DNA of 64,000 nt from Lachnospiraceae bacterium UBA7179 (GTDB taxonomy: Bacteria; Bacillota; Clostridia; Lachnospirales; Lachnospiraceae): NCBI GenBank assembly GCA_002491195.1, contig DKVL01000012.1:76779-140778 (forward strand), written 5' to 3'. Under the pieces are notes generated by a model. The model saw only the letters and a list, made by a program, of their open reading frames with translations. It was not told the origin of the DNA and searched no databases. Made by a program: the position numbers and the translations under genes. Below, in pieces: positions 17,627 through 25,972 of this stretch (its first letter is position 1; each line of letters opens with the position of its first letter).

Positions 17627-19405
17627 ATGAATGAACAAAACAAATTAGGTCGCAGGTTTAGTATTACATGGTTGGTGATTTCATTGGTATCGCTGCCAAT
17701 GCTGCTGGCATGTATTATTATTGTGGCTGTTTCCGCAGCGACAATTAAGCAGGGTATGGAATCGGAGACGTTCAAGACACTTGAGGCGGTAGCGAGAGGG
17801 ACGATGCTTGCTCTCGATGGAGTGTCCTCAGGGGAGTACTCCATGCAGGGCGATGATCTGTATAAGGGCAATGTGAATATTTCCCAGGAGATGAGTGCGC
17901 TGGTTGATAATTATGCAAGCGCAAATAATGCTCAGATTACGCTGTTTTTTGGCGATGTGCGGCGCGCGACGACGATCAGGGACTCACAGGGCAACCCGAT
18001 TACCGGTACGAAAGCGGATCCGAAGGTTGCCGCGGAGGTTTTGAATGCAGGAAATGAATATCAGCGAAATGACTTTGAGATCAACGGAGAGTTATATTAT
18101 GGGTTTTATGTTCCGGTAACAGACAGCACAAACCAGATTGTCGGAATGATTTGTGCATCCAAGGAGAGGGAGACGATCAAAAAGTATATTTTCACCAGAG
18201 AGCTTTTCATTTCAGGTACGGCAGTTGTAATTTATATCGTCTGCATTATCTTTGCAATGGCTGTGTCAAAGAAGAAGATCCAGAATCCTTTGAATATTCT
18301 TTCGGATGTTGCCAGAAGAATGGCGAAAGGAGATATCAATGTTCATCTTACGAAAACCTCGAACGATGAGTTTGGCGATCTGATCGAAGATTTCATGATG
18401 ATGACAAAAACGATCGGAGATCAGGTTCGTGTTACCGAACAGGTTGCAGAAGGTGACTTGACAGCGACTTATAAGAAGGCAAGTGAGGATGATGCCCTTG
18501 GTGCGGCGATTGTGAAGATGCTTCATGACAATAATAGAAATCTTTCTACAATTCGCGACGCTGCTGCAAGAATGACATCGGGCGCAAACGAGGTTGCGAG
18601 TGCAAGCAATTCTCTGGCACAGGGTACAACGCAGCAGGCAAGTGCTATTGAGGAGATTACCGTTTCCATTGAGGAGATTGCAAACGGTGCGAAGGTTAAC
18701 GCAGATGATGCAAACAAGGCAAATGAATTGGTTCAGAGTACAAAAGACGGAGCGATCCGCGGCAATGAACAGATGAAACAGATGATCGCAGCAATGCAGG
18801 ATATCAACGAGTCTTCTGAGAATATCTCAAAGATCATGAAAGTGATTGACGATATTTCATTCCAGACAAATATCCTTGCGCTGAATGCTTCTGTGGAGGC
18901 AGCAAGAGCCGGTGTACATGGAAAAGGTTTTGCTGTTGTCGCTGACGAGGTCCGGACACTGGCAAACAAGTCGGCTGAGGCTGCAAAGGATTCCGCTGTG
19001 ATGATTGAAGATTCGATCAAGAAGGTAGAGATTGGTTCGAAACTTGCAGTTGAGACCGCAGCGGCGCTCGAGGAAATTTTAACTTCAGTTGAGAATATCG
19101 CTTCTATAGTAAGCAATATTGCGGAGGCTTCTGTTAATCAGGCAAGCTCTGTGGGACAGGTCAATGCAGGGATCACACAGATTGCGGATGTTGTGCAGAC
19201 AAACTCAGCGACATCGGAAGAGTGTGCGGCTGCAAGTGCAGAGCTTTCCAGTCTTGCCGGACAGCTTCAAAATGCAGTTAGTAAGTATAAGCTTCTTGCT
19301 GGAAAAGGCAGAAAGTCTGATTTTGATTCGACGTCATATGATGACAGTGAGTATGATGACAATGAGAGTATTATCTCACTGGATTCTGATTTCGGAAAAT
19401 ATTAA
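17627..19405 (+). CDS. Methyl-accepting chemotaxis protein with Cache sensor
   Basis: Transmembrane chemoreceptor of 592 residues. Membrane helix 1 (about 14-38) is followed by an extracellular single-Cache-like sensor (about 40-190), helix 2 (about 193-215), a HAMP domain and a long cytoplasmic signalling helix pair. The hairpin tip, which contacts CheA and CheW, contains FQTNILALNASVEAARAG and FAVVADEVRTLA. The acidic C-terminus (DDSEYDDNES) has no CheR-binding pentapeptide. The ATG at 17627 follows AAAGGATG. No other chemotaxis genes are nearby, and the ligand cannot be read from sequence. Confidence 0.95.
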   Translation: MNEQNKLGRRFSITWLVISLVSLPMLLACIIIVAVSAATIKQGMESETFKTLEAVARGTMLALDGVSSGEYSMQGDDLYKGNVNISQEMSALVDNYASANNAQITLFFGDVRRATTIRDSQGNPITGTKADPKVAAEVLNAGNEYQRNDFEINGELYYGFYVPVTDSTNQIVGMICASKERETIKKYIFTRELFISGTAVVIYIVCIIFAMAVSKKKIQNPLNILSDVARRMAKGDINVHLTKTSNDEFGDLIEDFMMMTKTIGDQVRVTEQVAEGDLTATYKKASEDDALGAAIVKMLHDNNRNLSTIRDAAARMTSGANEVASASNSLAQGTTQQASAIEEITVSIEEIANGAKVNADDANKANELVQSTKDGAIRGNEQMKQMIAAMQDINESSENISKIMKVIDDISFQTNILALNASVEAARAGVHGKGFAVVADEVRTLANKSAEAAKDSAVMIEDSIKKVEIGSKLAVETAAALEEILTSVENIASIVSNIAEASVNQASSVGQVNAGITQIADVVQTNSATSEECAAASAELSSLAGQLQNAVSKYKLLAGKGRKSDFDSTSYDDSEYDDNESIISLDSDFGKY

Positions 19406-19429
19406 AGACAATTTAAAGTTATCGTTTTG

Positions 19430-19456
19430 CTACCCCGGCACTTGCTGCCGGGGTAG
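19430..19456 (+). terminator. Terminator-like hairpin between chemoreceptor and PPTase
   Basis: CTACCCCGGCA (19430-19440) pairs perfectly with TGCCGGGGTAG (19446-19456) around CTTGC. Only TGTTT follows, so the T run is weak. The 3' arm ends 18 nt before the next start codon, so this could also modulate that gene. Confidence 0.7.
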
Positions 19457-19473
19457 TGTTTCAGGGGAGAAAA

Positions 19474-20184
19474 ATGCAGATCTATACAGCAAAAATTTAT
19501 GAATTGCAGGCGGAGGAGGAAGAACGGCTGTATGAGCTGTTGGACAGAGACCGGAGAAAGAAAATAGCGGCGCTTAGGAGCGGAAAAGAGAAGACACGTA
19601 GTATTTTTGCGGGGCTGCTGCTTCGTTATGCATTCCTGCGGGCCGGTTATACGATGGAAGCCTGGAAACAGGCGGAAATTGAAAGTGGAGTTTATGGCAA
19701 ACCGTATATCAAAGGAGTTTCTGACTTTCATTATAGCTTATCTCATTCTGGTAAATGGGTTGCCTGCGCGACAGACAGAGTGCCAGTGGGAATCGATCTG
19801 CAGGAGATGAAGCCATGGAAGATGACTTTGGCAAAGCGGTTTTATCATGAGAAAGAGTACGAAAGGCTGCTTGCATTGGACAGAGCAAGCCAGGATAAGC
19901 AGACAGAGGAATTTTACAGTATGTGGACAGCGAAGGAGAGCGCAGTGAAGCTGAATGGCAGAGGGATTGGAGCAGGCATCAGTCAGTATTTGACAGATGG
20001 AGATTACAGTCATATCTACGATACAGATCATGCGCAGATGTTTTATACGAAACGATATGACATACTGGGAGGATATATGCTCTGCGTTTGCAGCAGGACA
20101 AATTTTTTTCCTGATTTACCTGAGAGGGTAGACTGGGAGTGTGTTCATTGGGAGAATATTAATATGGAGGAAAACAGATGTTAA
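19474..20184 (+). CDS. 4'-phosphopantetheinyl transferase, Sfp type
   Basis: Transfers the phosphopantetheine arm of CoA to a serine of carrier proteins. Visible family motifs are the substrate-side FHYSLSHSGKW segment, VGIDLQ with the Mg-binding Asp, and WTAKESAVKLNGRGI (the WxxKESxxK signature). 236 residues fits Sfp-type enzymes; AcpS proteins are about 120. The start at 19474 follows AGGGGAG. Its last 7 nt overlap the next gene, indicating translational coupling. No carrier-protein or polyketide/peptide synthetase gene lies in the window, so its target (fatty-acid ACP or a distant pathway) is unknown. Confidence 0.9.
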   Translation: MQIYTAKIYELQAEEEERLYELLDRDRRKKIAALRSGKEKTRSIFAGLLLRYAFLRAGYTMEAWKQAEIESGVYGKPYIKGVSDFHYSLSHSGKWVACATDRVPVGIDLQEMKPWKMTLAKRFYHEKEYERLLALDRASQDKQTEEFYSMWTAKESAVKLNGRGIGAGISQYLTDGDYSHIYDTDHAQMFYTKRYDILGGYMLCVCSRTNFFPDLPERVDWECVHWENINMEENRC

Positions 20185-22499
20185 AAGGGAACGGAAAAAA
20201 TGCAGTGAAAAAAGGTGAGATCATCTTTCAGAAAGGCGAAGAAATGAAACAGATCGGAATTGTCCTCTCTGGAAAGGTGATGATGCAGGGGGAGAATGTC
20301 AGGATGATTCGTCCACAGGGAAGCTATCTGGCATTAAATGCACTGGAAAACCAGTTCTATAGTGCAACCTATACAGCTCTGGAAGATTCGGTGATCTATG
20401 CGCTTCCATTACAGGGGGAGTCAACGATTCGAAATATTATTGCGAAAAATGCGGATTACCGTGCGATTATGGTTTCTTCCCAGTTTCGAACTGCTGTGGA
20501 ACTTTATCGTATCAAGTCAAGTCTGAATGAGCGTGCGGAGAGGTTATGTTCTTTTGCGCAGAGAAGCTATGAGGAATATAAGGGAATCTGCGCGGCAGTT
20601 GGAATTCCGGCGATCGGTGTCGAGGAGCTCGAGGAACTTCAGCCATATGAGGAACCGCAGGGTGTCAATGAGGAAAGAATACCATACTATGAGGAAGGTG
20701 CGAAGATTCCTTTGAGTGCGACCAAGATGTATTTTTCGTATAGTGAGGAGATGGCATACTTTCAGGCGATTGAAATCGTGGAGCTTGTGACAGCGCTTCT
20801 GGAAGATTGTGCCGAAGTGACAGAATATATCAAGAACCTCATGGATGTGATGTGTTTGCGGACAAGAGACAATCTGTTTTATTATGTCTGTGAGAAAGCA
20901 TATGAGATGAATGAGAATGGTGGGATTCCAAACGAGGTGAATATACTTTTGAACGGTATTGTCGATGAGATCGCATTCCAACATAAAGAATTGGAAAGCC
21001 AGACACAGGATGTGCCAGAGTTTGACATGGATTTGTTAAAGAGCAGGATGGAGGGGCTGTTATCAGGAACTGTGCCGGTTGTCGAGGAAAAGTCACAGGA
21101 AGAGCGCGAGGAGGATATCAACCGGGCTGTGGCGTCTCTGCGCAATTCTATGGAACAGATTCTGAAATTTGCTGCGCTGGGTGACGCTGACAGTGAGACA
21201 CTTCGAACAAATGTGGAGTATCTGGTTAAGGCACCGGACAGAATGTCCGTTGAGGATGATGTGAAACGGGCGAAGAAGACGATCACACCGCTCGTGTTCA
21301 AGCTTTATCTGTTTTGTTACCGTAAGATTAAGGAGGGATTGATTCATCCGCCCAAGGCAGTTGAACTGTTTATGAATTACGGGATGCTTGATGAGCGGCT
21401 TCTGGAGGAGGAACATCTGCGATTTTTGTGCAGTATTGAGCAGGATGTTAACGAGGGACCATGTAAGGTTGTCACGATGATGGAGTGGCTTGACATGATC
21501 TACGAGGGCAGGCGCGAGCCGTCGAAGAGTGAATTCGATGAGGATTATGCAGAAAATCTTCGGACGCGCAAGAAACAGGGCGAGATCACCGAGAAGGAGC
21601 AGAAAGCGCTGCTGAATGATATGGATAAACGTGTGGAGTATGAGATCATGAATATGCAGATGAGCAATTCGCGTACTTTATACGGACAGCCGTCCTCCTA
21701 TATGCCGATTCTATACAAGGAAGCAATCTTTGGTTATCTGGATAAGATCCTTGTCACCAGAAAGAAGATCAATGAGAGCGTAAAACGTCTTGTGAAGATT
21801 GATTATTCCGTATTTTACAGAGAGGTCATCTACTCGAACACAGAGCTTAAGATCATCAATGAGACAGTGATGAAAAATGTGTATCCGGATGTGATCCTGC
21901 TTCCACTTTTTGGAACAAATGCAGCAATGTGGCAGGAGATTGGCGGCAGGAATAAGGGGACACCGGGGCGTTTTTGCTTCCCGATTATGACAAGTTCTAA
22001 TATCGATGATTTGATGGTAAAGATGTTTGGACGTTTCCGCTGGGAGCTTTGCCGCTGTATCCAGGGAATGGCATGGAACGATGTCAAGGTGAAATCACTC
22101 ACTTCAGAATATATGGATTATATTCAATTTTATCGCAAAAACAGGGATTTGTCGGATGAGGCGCGCGACAAGGTGAAGCTGCAGATCCAGAAGTCAAGAA
22201 ACAATTCCAGAGAGACATTTCTGATCGATTATGAGGCGTGGGTCAAGAATGAGGCGAATGGTTCCATGAAGATGAACAAGGTGGCGAGAGAACTTCTTGC
22301 GACATACTGTCCTTTTGAGAAGGGGCTGCGGATGAAATTAAATGCCCAGAGGCCATACGAGGTGGCGCAGGCGCGAAGTTTCCGAAATGCGCAGAAGAAG
22401 AAACAGGAACTGGAACTGAAAATCAAGACACTGCAGAAAGTGACCCCGGAAATACCAGAAGAGATTACAAATACATACAAATTCTATGCAGAGATGTAA
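20178..22499 (+). CDS. Large protein with N-terminal cyclic-nucleotide-binding-like domain
   Basis: 773 residues. Roughly the first 90 fit a Crp/cNMP-binding beta-roll (KKGEIIFQKGEEMKQIGIVLSGKV). The remaining 680 are mainly helical and charged, with no helix-turn-helix, membrane segment or catalytic motif I can recognise; the C-terminus is Lys/Gln/Glu rich. The Glu and Arg of a true cAMP-binding cassette are not obvious, so the ligand is uncertain. It overlaps the PPTase gene by 7 nt (start codon inside its TGTTAA end) and terminates in a perfect inverted repeat. Function unknown; the domain call is moderate. Confidence 0.7.
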   Translation: MLKGNGKNAVKKGEIIFQKGEEMKQIGIVLSGKVMMQGENVRMIRPQGSYLALNALENQFYSATYTALEDSVIYALPLQGESTIRNIIAKNADYRAIMVSSQFRTAVELYRIKSSLNERAERLCSFAQRSYEEYKGICAAVGIPAIGVEELEELQPYEEPQGVNEERIPYYEEGAKIPLSATKMYFSYSEEMAYFQAIEIVELVTALLEDCAEVTEYIKNLMDVMCLRTRDNLFYYVCEKAYEMNENGGIPNEVNILLNGIVDEIAFQHKELESQTQDVPEFDMDLLKSRMEGLLSGTVPVVEEKSQEEREEDINRAVASLRNSMEQILKFAALGDADSETLRTNVEYLVKAPDRMSVEDDVKRAKKTITPLVFKLYLFCYRKIKEGLIHPPKAVELFMNYGMLDERLLEEEHLRFLCSIEQDVNEGPCKVVTMMEWLDMIYEGRREPSKSEFDEDYAENLRTRKKQGEITEKEQKALLNDMDKRVEYEIMNMQMSNSRTLYGQPSSYMPILYKEAIFGYLDKILVTRKKINESVKRLVKIDYSVFYREVIYSNTELKIINETVMKNVYPDVILLPLFGTNAAMWQEIGGRNKGTPGRFCFPIMTSSNIDDLMVKMFGRFRWELCRCIQGMAWNDVKVKSLTSEYMDYIQFYRKNRDLSDEARDKVKLQIQKSRNNSRETFLIDYEAWVKNEANGSMKMNKVARELLATYCPFEKGLRMKLNAQRPYEVAQARSFRNAQKKKQELELKIKTLQKVTPEIPEEITNTYKFYAEM

Positions 22500-22543
22500 C
22501 AATAAAAAGAGCAGGTAAAAACCTGCTCTTTTTATTGTTACAT
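22494..22543. terminator. Bidirectional terminator: perfect 23-bp inverted repeat
   Basis: The arms are 22494-22516 and 22521-22543 with an AAAA loop. They contain GAGCAGGT/ACCTGCTC flanked by A5 and T5 tracts, so the hairpin has a T run on either strand. Each arm includes the ATG-TAA end of one of the two convergent genes. Confidence 0.92.
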
Positions 22544-23857
22544 ATTTGAATCCATAGATTTGGAATCTTCCGACGCCTGTTCTTGTATGGTTGGTTTCAT
22601 TTCCGGTTCAGGGAGCAGGATGGTAACGGTCTCGATACGATTATTTTCTACCTTTTTGGCAATCAGGGTTATGCCATCCTCCGTCACGATCGATTCTCCT
22701 TCCGTCGGAAAACGGTCCAACAGTTCGATCATGATGCCGCCGATGGAATCGTAATCTTCAGAGTCAAATTTGGTCTCAAGAACATCATTAATATCTGCAA
22801 GTTTTAAGCTGCCGCCGACCTCATAGGTATTGTCGCCGACTTTTTTAAAGAGTTCTGCTTCGTCGGCATCGTACTCATCGCGAATCTCACCAACGATCTC
22901 TTCCAACAGGTCCTCTACAGTGATCATGCCGACTGTTGCGCCGTACTCGTTCAAAACAAGTGCGACATTTGTGGTTAAAAGACGCATCTCCAGCAAGAGG
23001 TCGGCAGTTTTTTTGTATTCATAAGTATAGTACCCTTCGCGCAGGATATCATGTATCTTGAAAGTATCCCTGTTTTCTACCAGGAGAAAATCTTTTACAA
23101 TTACAATACCAATGATGTTATCGACTTCGTTTTCGTAGACGGGAATGCGGGAATACATGGATTCCCGAAACAGACCAAGCAGCTCGTCGTAGGTCGCGTT
23201 GACATCGATCGTGGTCATGTCGATGCGGGGAATCATGATATCTTTTGCCACAGAATCCCCGAATTCAAATACATTGTAGATCAGTTTCTTCTCTTCCTGT
23301 TCGATCACGCCGTCCTCGTGGCTCACATCCACATAAGTTTTGAGTTCCGTCTCTGTCATGATGGTACGCGATGACTGGTCGATGTGGAGCATTCCGAGAA
23401 AAAATCCTGAGATTTTATCAATAATATAAATGACTGGGGTCAATACCTGCATTAGAAAATAGATTACCCTTGCGTAAGCAAGAGACAGCTTTTCATTGTT
23501 GCACATAGCCCATGTTTTCGGGACGATCTCACCGAATATCAGAACGATCAAAGTCAATAGACCAGTACCGATTCCGACGGCGCTGTTTCCCCATATCCGT
23601 ATGACAAGAGAAGTCATGAGGGAGGAGGCGCTGATATTTACGACGTTATTGCCGATCAGGATCGCGCTGATCAGTTTGCTCCTGTTGTCGAGAATTTTCT
23701 GAAGCGTGAGCACTCTTCCGGTAGGGTTTTCGTCGACCATGGCACGCACCTTGACGTTGCTTAAAGTGGTGAGCGCGGTTTCCGCTGACGAGAAAAATGC
23801 CGACAGGATAATCAGTACGACAAGAACTACGAGCTGTATGACACCAGGGGTATCCAA
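22538..23857 (-). CDS. CNNM/CorC (HlyC) family membrane protein with CBS pair
   Basis: 440 residues: an N-terminal CNNM membrane domain of 3-4 helices (SAFFSSAETALTTLS, GNNVVNI), a pair of CBS domains in the middle (PRIDMTTIDVNATYDEL, DIIGIVIVKDF) and a C-terminal CorC/HlyC transporter-associated domain (TYEVGGSLKLADIND). Family members act in Mg2+ or other divalent-ion efflux or homeostasis; the older haemolysin name is historical. Start is TTG at 23857, ten nt after AAAGGAG on the minus strand; upstream frame extension lacks support. Convergent with the cNMP-domain gene and divergent from the TIGR04086-like gene. Confidence 0.9.
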   Translation of the reverse strand: MDTPGVIQLVVLVVLIILSAFFSSAETALTTLSNVKVRAMVDENPTGRVLTLQKILDNRSKLISAILIGNNVVNISASSLMTSLVIRIWGNSAVGIGTGLLTLIVLIFGEIVPKTWAMCNNEKLSLAYARVIYFLMQVLTPVIYIIDKISGFFLGMLHIDQSSRTIMTETELKTYVDVSHEDGVIEQEEKKLIYNVFEFGDSVAKDIMIPRIDMTTIDVNATYDELLGLFRESMYSRIPVYENEVDNIIGIVIVKDFLLVENRDTFKIHDILREGYYTYEYKKTADLLLEMRLLTTNVALVLNEYGATVGMITVEDLLEEIVGEIRDEYDADEAELFKKVGDNTYEVGGSLKLADINDVLETKFDSEDYDSIGGIMIELLDRFPTEGESIVTEDGITLIAKKVENNRIETVTILLPEPEMKPTIQEQASEDSKSMDSNM

Positions 23858-23907
23858 AACAAAATCACTCCTTTTTGTGTTGCATAAAATAAAATGTATC
23901 AGCATAG

Positions 23908-23936
23908 ATTATAACAGTGTTAAGGCAATAATACAA
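23908..23936 (-). promoter_or_regulatory. Candidate promoter for the CNNM/CorC gene
   Basis: Read on the minus strand: TTGTAT (23936-23931), 17-bp spacer, TATAAT (23913-23908), about 50 bp ahead of the TTG start. Confidence 0.6.
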
Positions 23937-23970
23937 GATTATATTTGAAAAAAACGGGAGGTAGTGTGTT

Positions 23971-24342
23971 TTGAAAAATGCATTTCGTACGGAGCGTCTG
24001 GTGGCTCTCTTAAAATGTCTGATGGCAGCATATCTGATCACAGGCGTACTGCTCCTGCTGGTAGCAGGATTACTGTACAAGTTTTCGATCGGAGAGAGTG
24101 TCGTAGATATCAGTATCATTGTGATTTATTGTGTCTCTTCCCTGTTAGCGGGACTTTTTTTCTCCAAGGGAGCAGTGAGTCACAGGTTTCTCTGGGGGAT
24201 GCTGGCGGGGGCGGCATATTTTATAGTCATATGTGTGGTGTCCGTTGTGGCGGATCCCAACTTTGTGCCAGTCAGCAATGCCTGCATCACAACGCTTTTG
24301 ATTTGCCTTGGCAGCGGGATGTTGGGCGGAATGCTGGGATAG
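23971..24342 (+). CDS. Small membrane protein, TIGR04086-like
   Basis: 123 residues with four hydrophobic segments and very little soluble sequence. Length, topology and clostridial context fit the TIGR04086 membrane family, of unknown function. Start is TTG at 23971, eight nt after GGGAGGT; the nearby ATG is out of frame. It lies near the sequence-conserved SCIFF/SecDF neighbourhood, which carries such a gene in related genomes as far as I recall. Confidence 0.7.
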   Translation: MKNAFRTERLVALLKCLMAAYLITGVLLLLVAGLLYKFSIGESVVDISIIVIYCVSSLLAGLFFSKGAVSHRFLWGMLAGAAYFIVICVVSVVADPNFVPVSNACITTLLICLGSGMLGGMLG

Positions 24343-24397
24343 TGGGCGACTTGTAGATACTGGAACTATAAAAACTTTGTAAAATAACTTTCTTTCT

Positions 24398-24416
24398 TGT
24401 CGAAATATGTTATACT
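24398..24416 (+). promoter_or_regulatory. Extended -10 promoter of the lysozyme gene with Spo0A-box match
   Basis: TGTTATACT (24408-24416) is an extended -10 (TGnTATACT). Just upstream, TGTCGAA at 24398-24404 matches the seven-base Spo0A box exactly. A 7-mer is expected several times by chance in a window this size, so the box is suggestive only. Confidence 0.45.
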
Positions 24417-24469
24417 GGTCAGGCAGTGTGAAATAAAAGTATAACAGAAAGGGTGAGGAGAGAGACATT

Positions 24470-25501
24470 ATGAAGAATGCATTACATAAGAAAATGGCAG
24501 GTATTAAGGCACTATTGCTGGCAGCGGCGCTGCTCTTGTCGACACTGGCTCCGCAGTTTGCAGTGCAGGCGGCGCCTAATGAAGTTCCACAGGCGGCGAT
24601 CGGGATTGACGTGTCGCGTTATCAGGGGTTGATCGACTGGAATCAGGTTGCCGCTTCCGGAGTGCAGTTTGCGATGATACGGGTTGGTTTCCGTATGCAG
24701 ACGTCGGGCATCCTGTTTGAAGATCCATATGCAAGGTACAATCTGCAGGAGGCGCAGCGAGTCGGAATCAAAGTTGGGGCATATTTTTTCTCCACTGCTG
24801 TGAATGAGGCTGAGGTACTTGAGGAGGCTGCGTTTACAGCGAATCTGATCGATCAGTATCAGATTACGTTCCCGGTAGCGTATGACTGCGAGGGATACAG
24901 GACTGCGACGAGCAGGCAGTATGGCCTTGGCAGGGAGGTAAGGACGGCGCTGGCAGTGAAGTTCCTTGATGCGATTGCTGCGAGAGGATATACACCAGTA
25001 TTTTATTCATCACGGAATGCGATGACGGACAACAAGGACTGGGATATGAATATTCTGAACCGGTATAAAGTATGGGTGGCGCAGTATCCAGCGCAGCCTT
25101 TTCCGGTTACATCCATGAGCAGTTATGCGGGACCGCAGGTGATGTGGCAATACACCCAGAAGGCGGCGATACCGGGAATTGCCGGAGAGGTGGACATGAA
25201 TGTTTCGTATTTTAATTATGATGGGATTGCGGAGGCGAAGGTTCCGGGTGTTGCGCCTGTGATCAGCGCTGAGAATGCGGCAAATGTGCAGTATCTGGAT
25301 GTGACTGAGGTGGTGACGCCAAGCAAAACAGTGAATCTGCGCATCGTGCCGAATGCAGATGACCCGGCTACGATCGTGGTTCCGATCAATCCGGGCGACA
25401 TGATTTTCCGCACGGGAATCGGCAATAACGGATGGTCAAGGATCCTGTTGGGTGACCAGGTTTTATATGCTTCCACATCCTATCTGCAGAAGGTTATGTA
25501 A
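24470..25501 (+). CDS. Secreted GH25 lysozyme with SH3-like C-terminal domain
   Basis: 343 residues. A signal peptide (basic start, hydrophobic core about 12-28, cleavage near AVQA) precedes a GH25 muramidase domain (about 43-255) with IGIDVSRYQG at its start and the AYDCEG strand carrying acidic catalytic-site residues. Residues about 270-343 look like a bacterial SH3 wall-binding domain (VNLRIVP...NGWSRI). GH25 enzymes cleave the MurNAc-GlcNAc bond of peptidoglycan, so a wall-remodelling role is likely. A weak hairpin ATCTTG-TAA-CAAGAT lies just after the stop codon (25505-25519). Confidence 0.92.
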   Translation: MKNALHKKMAGIKALLLAAALLLSTLAPQFAVQAAPNEVPQAAIGIDVSRYQGLIDWNQVAASGVQFAMIRVGFRMQTSGILFEDPYARYNLQEAQRVGIKVGAYFFSTAVNEAEVLEEAAFTANLIDQYQITFPVAYDCEGYRTATSRQYGLGREVRTALAVKFLDAIAARGYTPVFYSSRNAMTDNKDWDMNILNRYKVWVAQYPAQPFPVTSMSSYAGPQVMWQYTQKAAIPGIAGEVDMNVSYFNYDGIAEAKVPGVAPVISAENAANVQYLDVTEVVTPSKTVNLRIVPNADDPATIVVPINPGDMIFRTGIGNNGWSRILLGDQVLYASTSYLQKVM

Positions 25502-25551
25502 CAAATCTTGTAACAAGATCTTAAAAAATACTTTTCGAATGTGGAAATATG

Positions 25552-25560
25552 TGGTATACT
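25552..25560 (+). promoter_or_regulatory. Extended -10 promoter of scfA
   Basis: TGGTATACT is an extended -10 element 60 bp before the scfA start; the -35 region (TTTTCG) is poor. The leader is AT rich and ends with AAGGAGG. Confidence 0.5.
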
Positions 25561-25619
25561 ATCGTAGATTATTAATATCACGAATTTTTTTGAGAATATC
25601 TATTAAGGAGGCAATTGAT

Positions 25620-25763
25620 ATGAAGCACATTAAGACATTGACGACCAGAGATTACAAAGAGTCCGTAAAGAAGGGCGGTTGTGGCGAATGCCAGACTTCC
25701 TGCCAGTCAGCCTGCAAGACATCATGTACAGTTGGAAATCAGAGCTGCGAGCATACGAAATAA
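25620..25763 (+). CDS. scfA: SCIFF ranthipeptide precursor ScfA
   Basis: 47-residue ribosomal peptide precursor: six cysteines in forty-five residues. The leader MKHIKTLTTRDYKESVKKGG is followed by the core with Cys at 21, 24, 28, 32, 36 and 43 in a C-x2-C-x3-C-x3-C-x3-C-x6-C spacing. In the known system the radical SAM enzyme ScfB forms thioether bonds between Cys residues and residues such as Thr (ranthipeptide). AAGGAGG sits 8 nt before the ATG. scfB lies 209 nt downstream across four hairpins. SCIFF is nearly universal in Clostridia; some work links it to quorum sensing and metabolism, but its role here is not visible. Confidence 0.96.
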   Translation: MKHIKTLTTRDYKESVKKGGCGECQTSCQSACKTSCTVGNQSCEHTK

Positions 25764-25780
25764 AGCATAAGAAGCTGGAT

Positions 25781-25800
25781 CTGAATAATAAGTTATTCAG
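25781..25800 (+). repeat. Hairpin 1 of 4 in the scfA-scfB gap
   Basis: CTGAATAA (25781-25788), loop TAAG, TTATTCAG (25793-25800): perfect 8-bp stem, no T run after it. Confidence 0.75.
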
Positions 25801-25804
25801 AGTA

Positions 25805-25841
25805 AGGAGCTGTGGGAAAAGAAACGATGCCCACAGCTCCT
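25805..25841 (+). repeat. Hairpin 2 of 4 in the scfA-scfB gap
   Basis: AGGAGCTGTGGG (25805-25816) pairs perfectly with CCCACAGCTCCT (25830-25841) around a 13-nt A-rich loop. GC-rich enough to be stable, but AAATATGG follows, so it is not a standard terminator. Confidence 0.85.
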
Positions 25842-25852
25842 AAATATGGAAA

Positions 25853-25892
25853 CAATCGAGTAGGAGGGAATACAAGCCCTCCTACTCGATTG
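25853..25892 (+). repeat. Hairpin 3 of 4 in the scfA-scfB gap
   Basis: CAATCGAGTAGGAGGG (25853-25868) pairs perfectly over 16 bp with 25877-25892 around AATACAAG. The 5' arm contains AGGAGGG, a ribosome-site-like sequence that is fully paired in the hairpin. Confidence 0.88.
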
Positions 25893-25899
25893 TTCGTAT

Positions 25900-25935
25900 T
25901 ATACTGAGCGGTCAGTCTTTTCGACCGCCAGTATA
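25900..25935 (+). repeat. Hairpin 4 of 4 in the scfA-scfB gap
   Basis: TATACTG-A-GCGGTC (25900-25913) pairs with GACCGCCAGTATA (25923-25935), a 13-bp stem with one bulged A and a T-rich loop. It ends 37 nt before the scfB start codon. Confidence 0.82.
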
Positions 25936-25972
25936 GATGGATGCGATATTATGATAGGGAAAGGAAAAAAAA

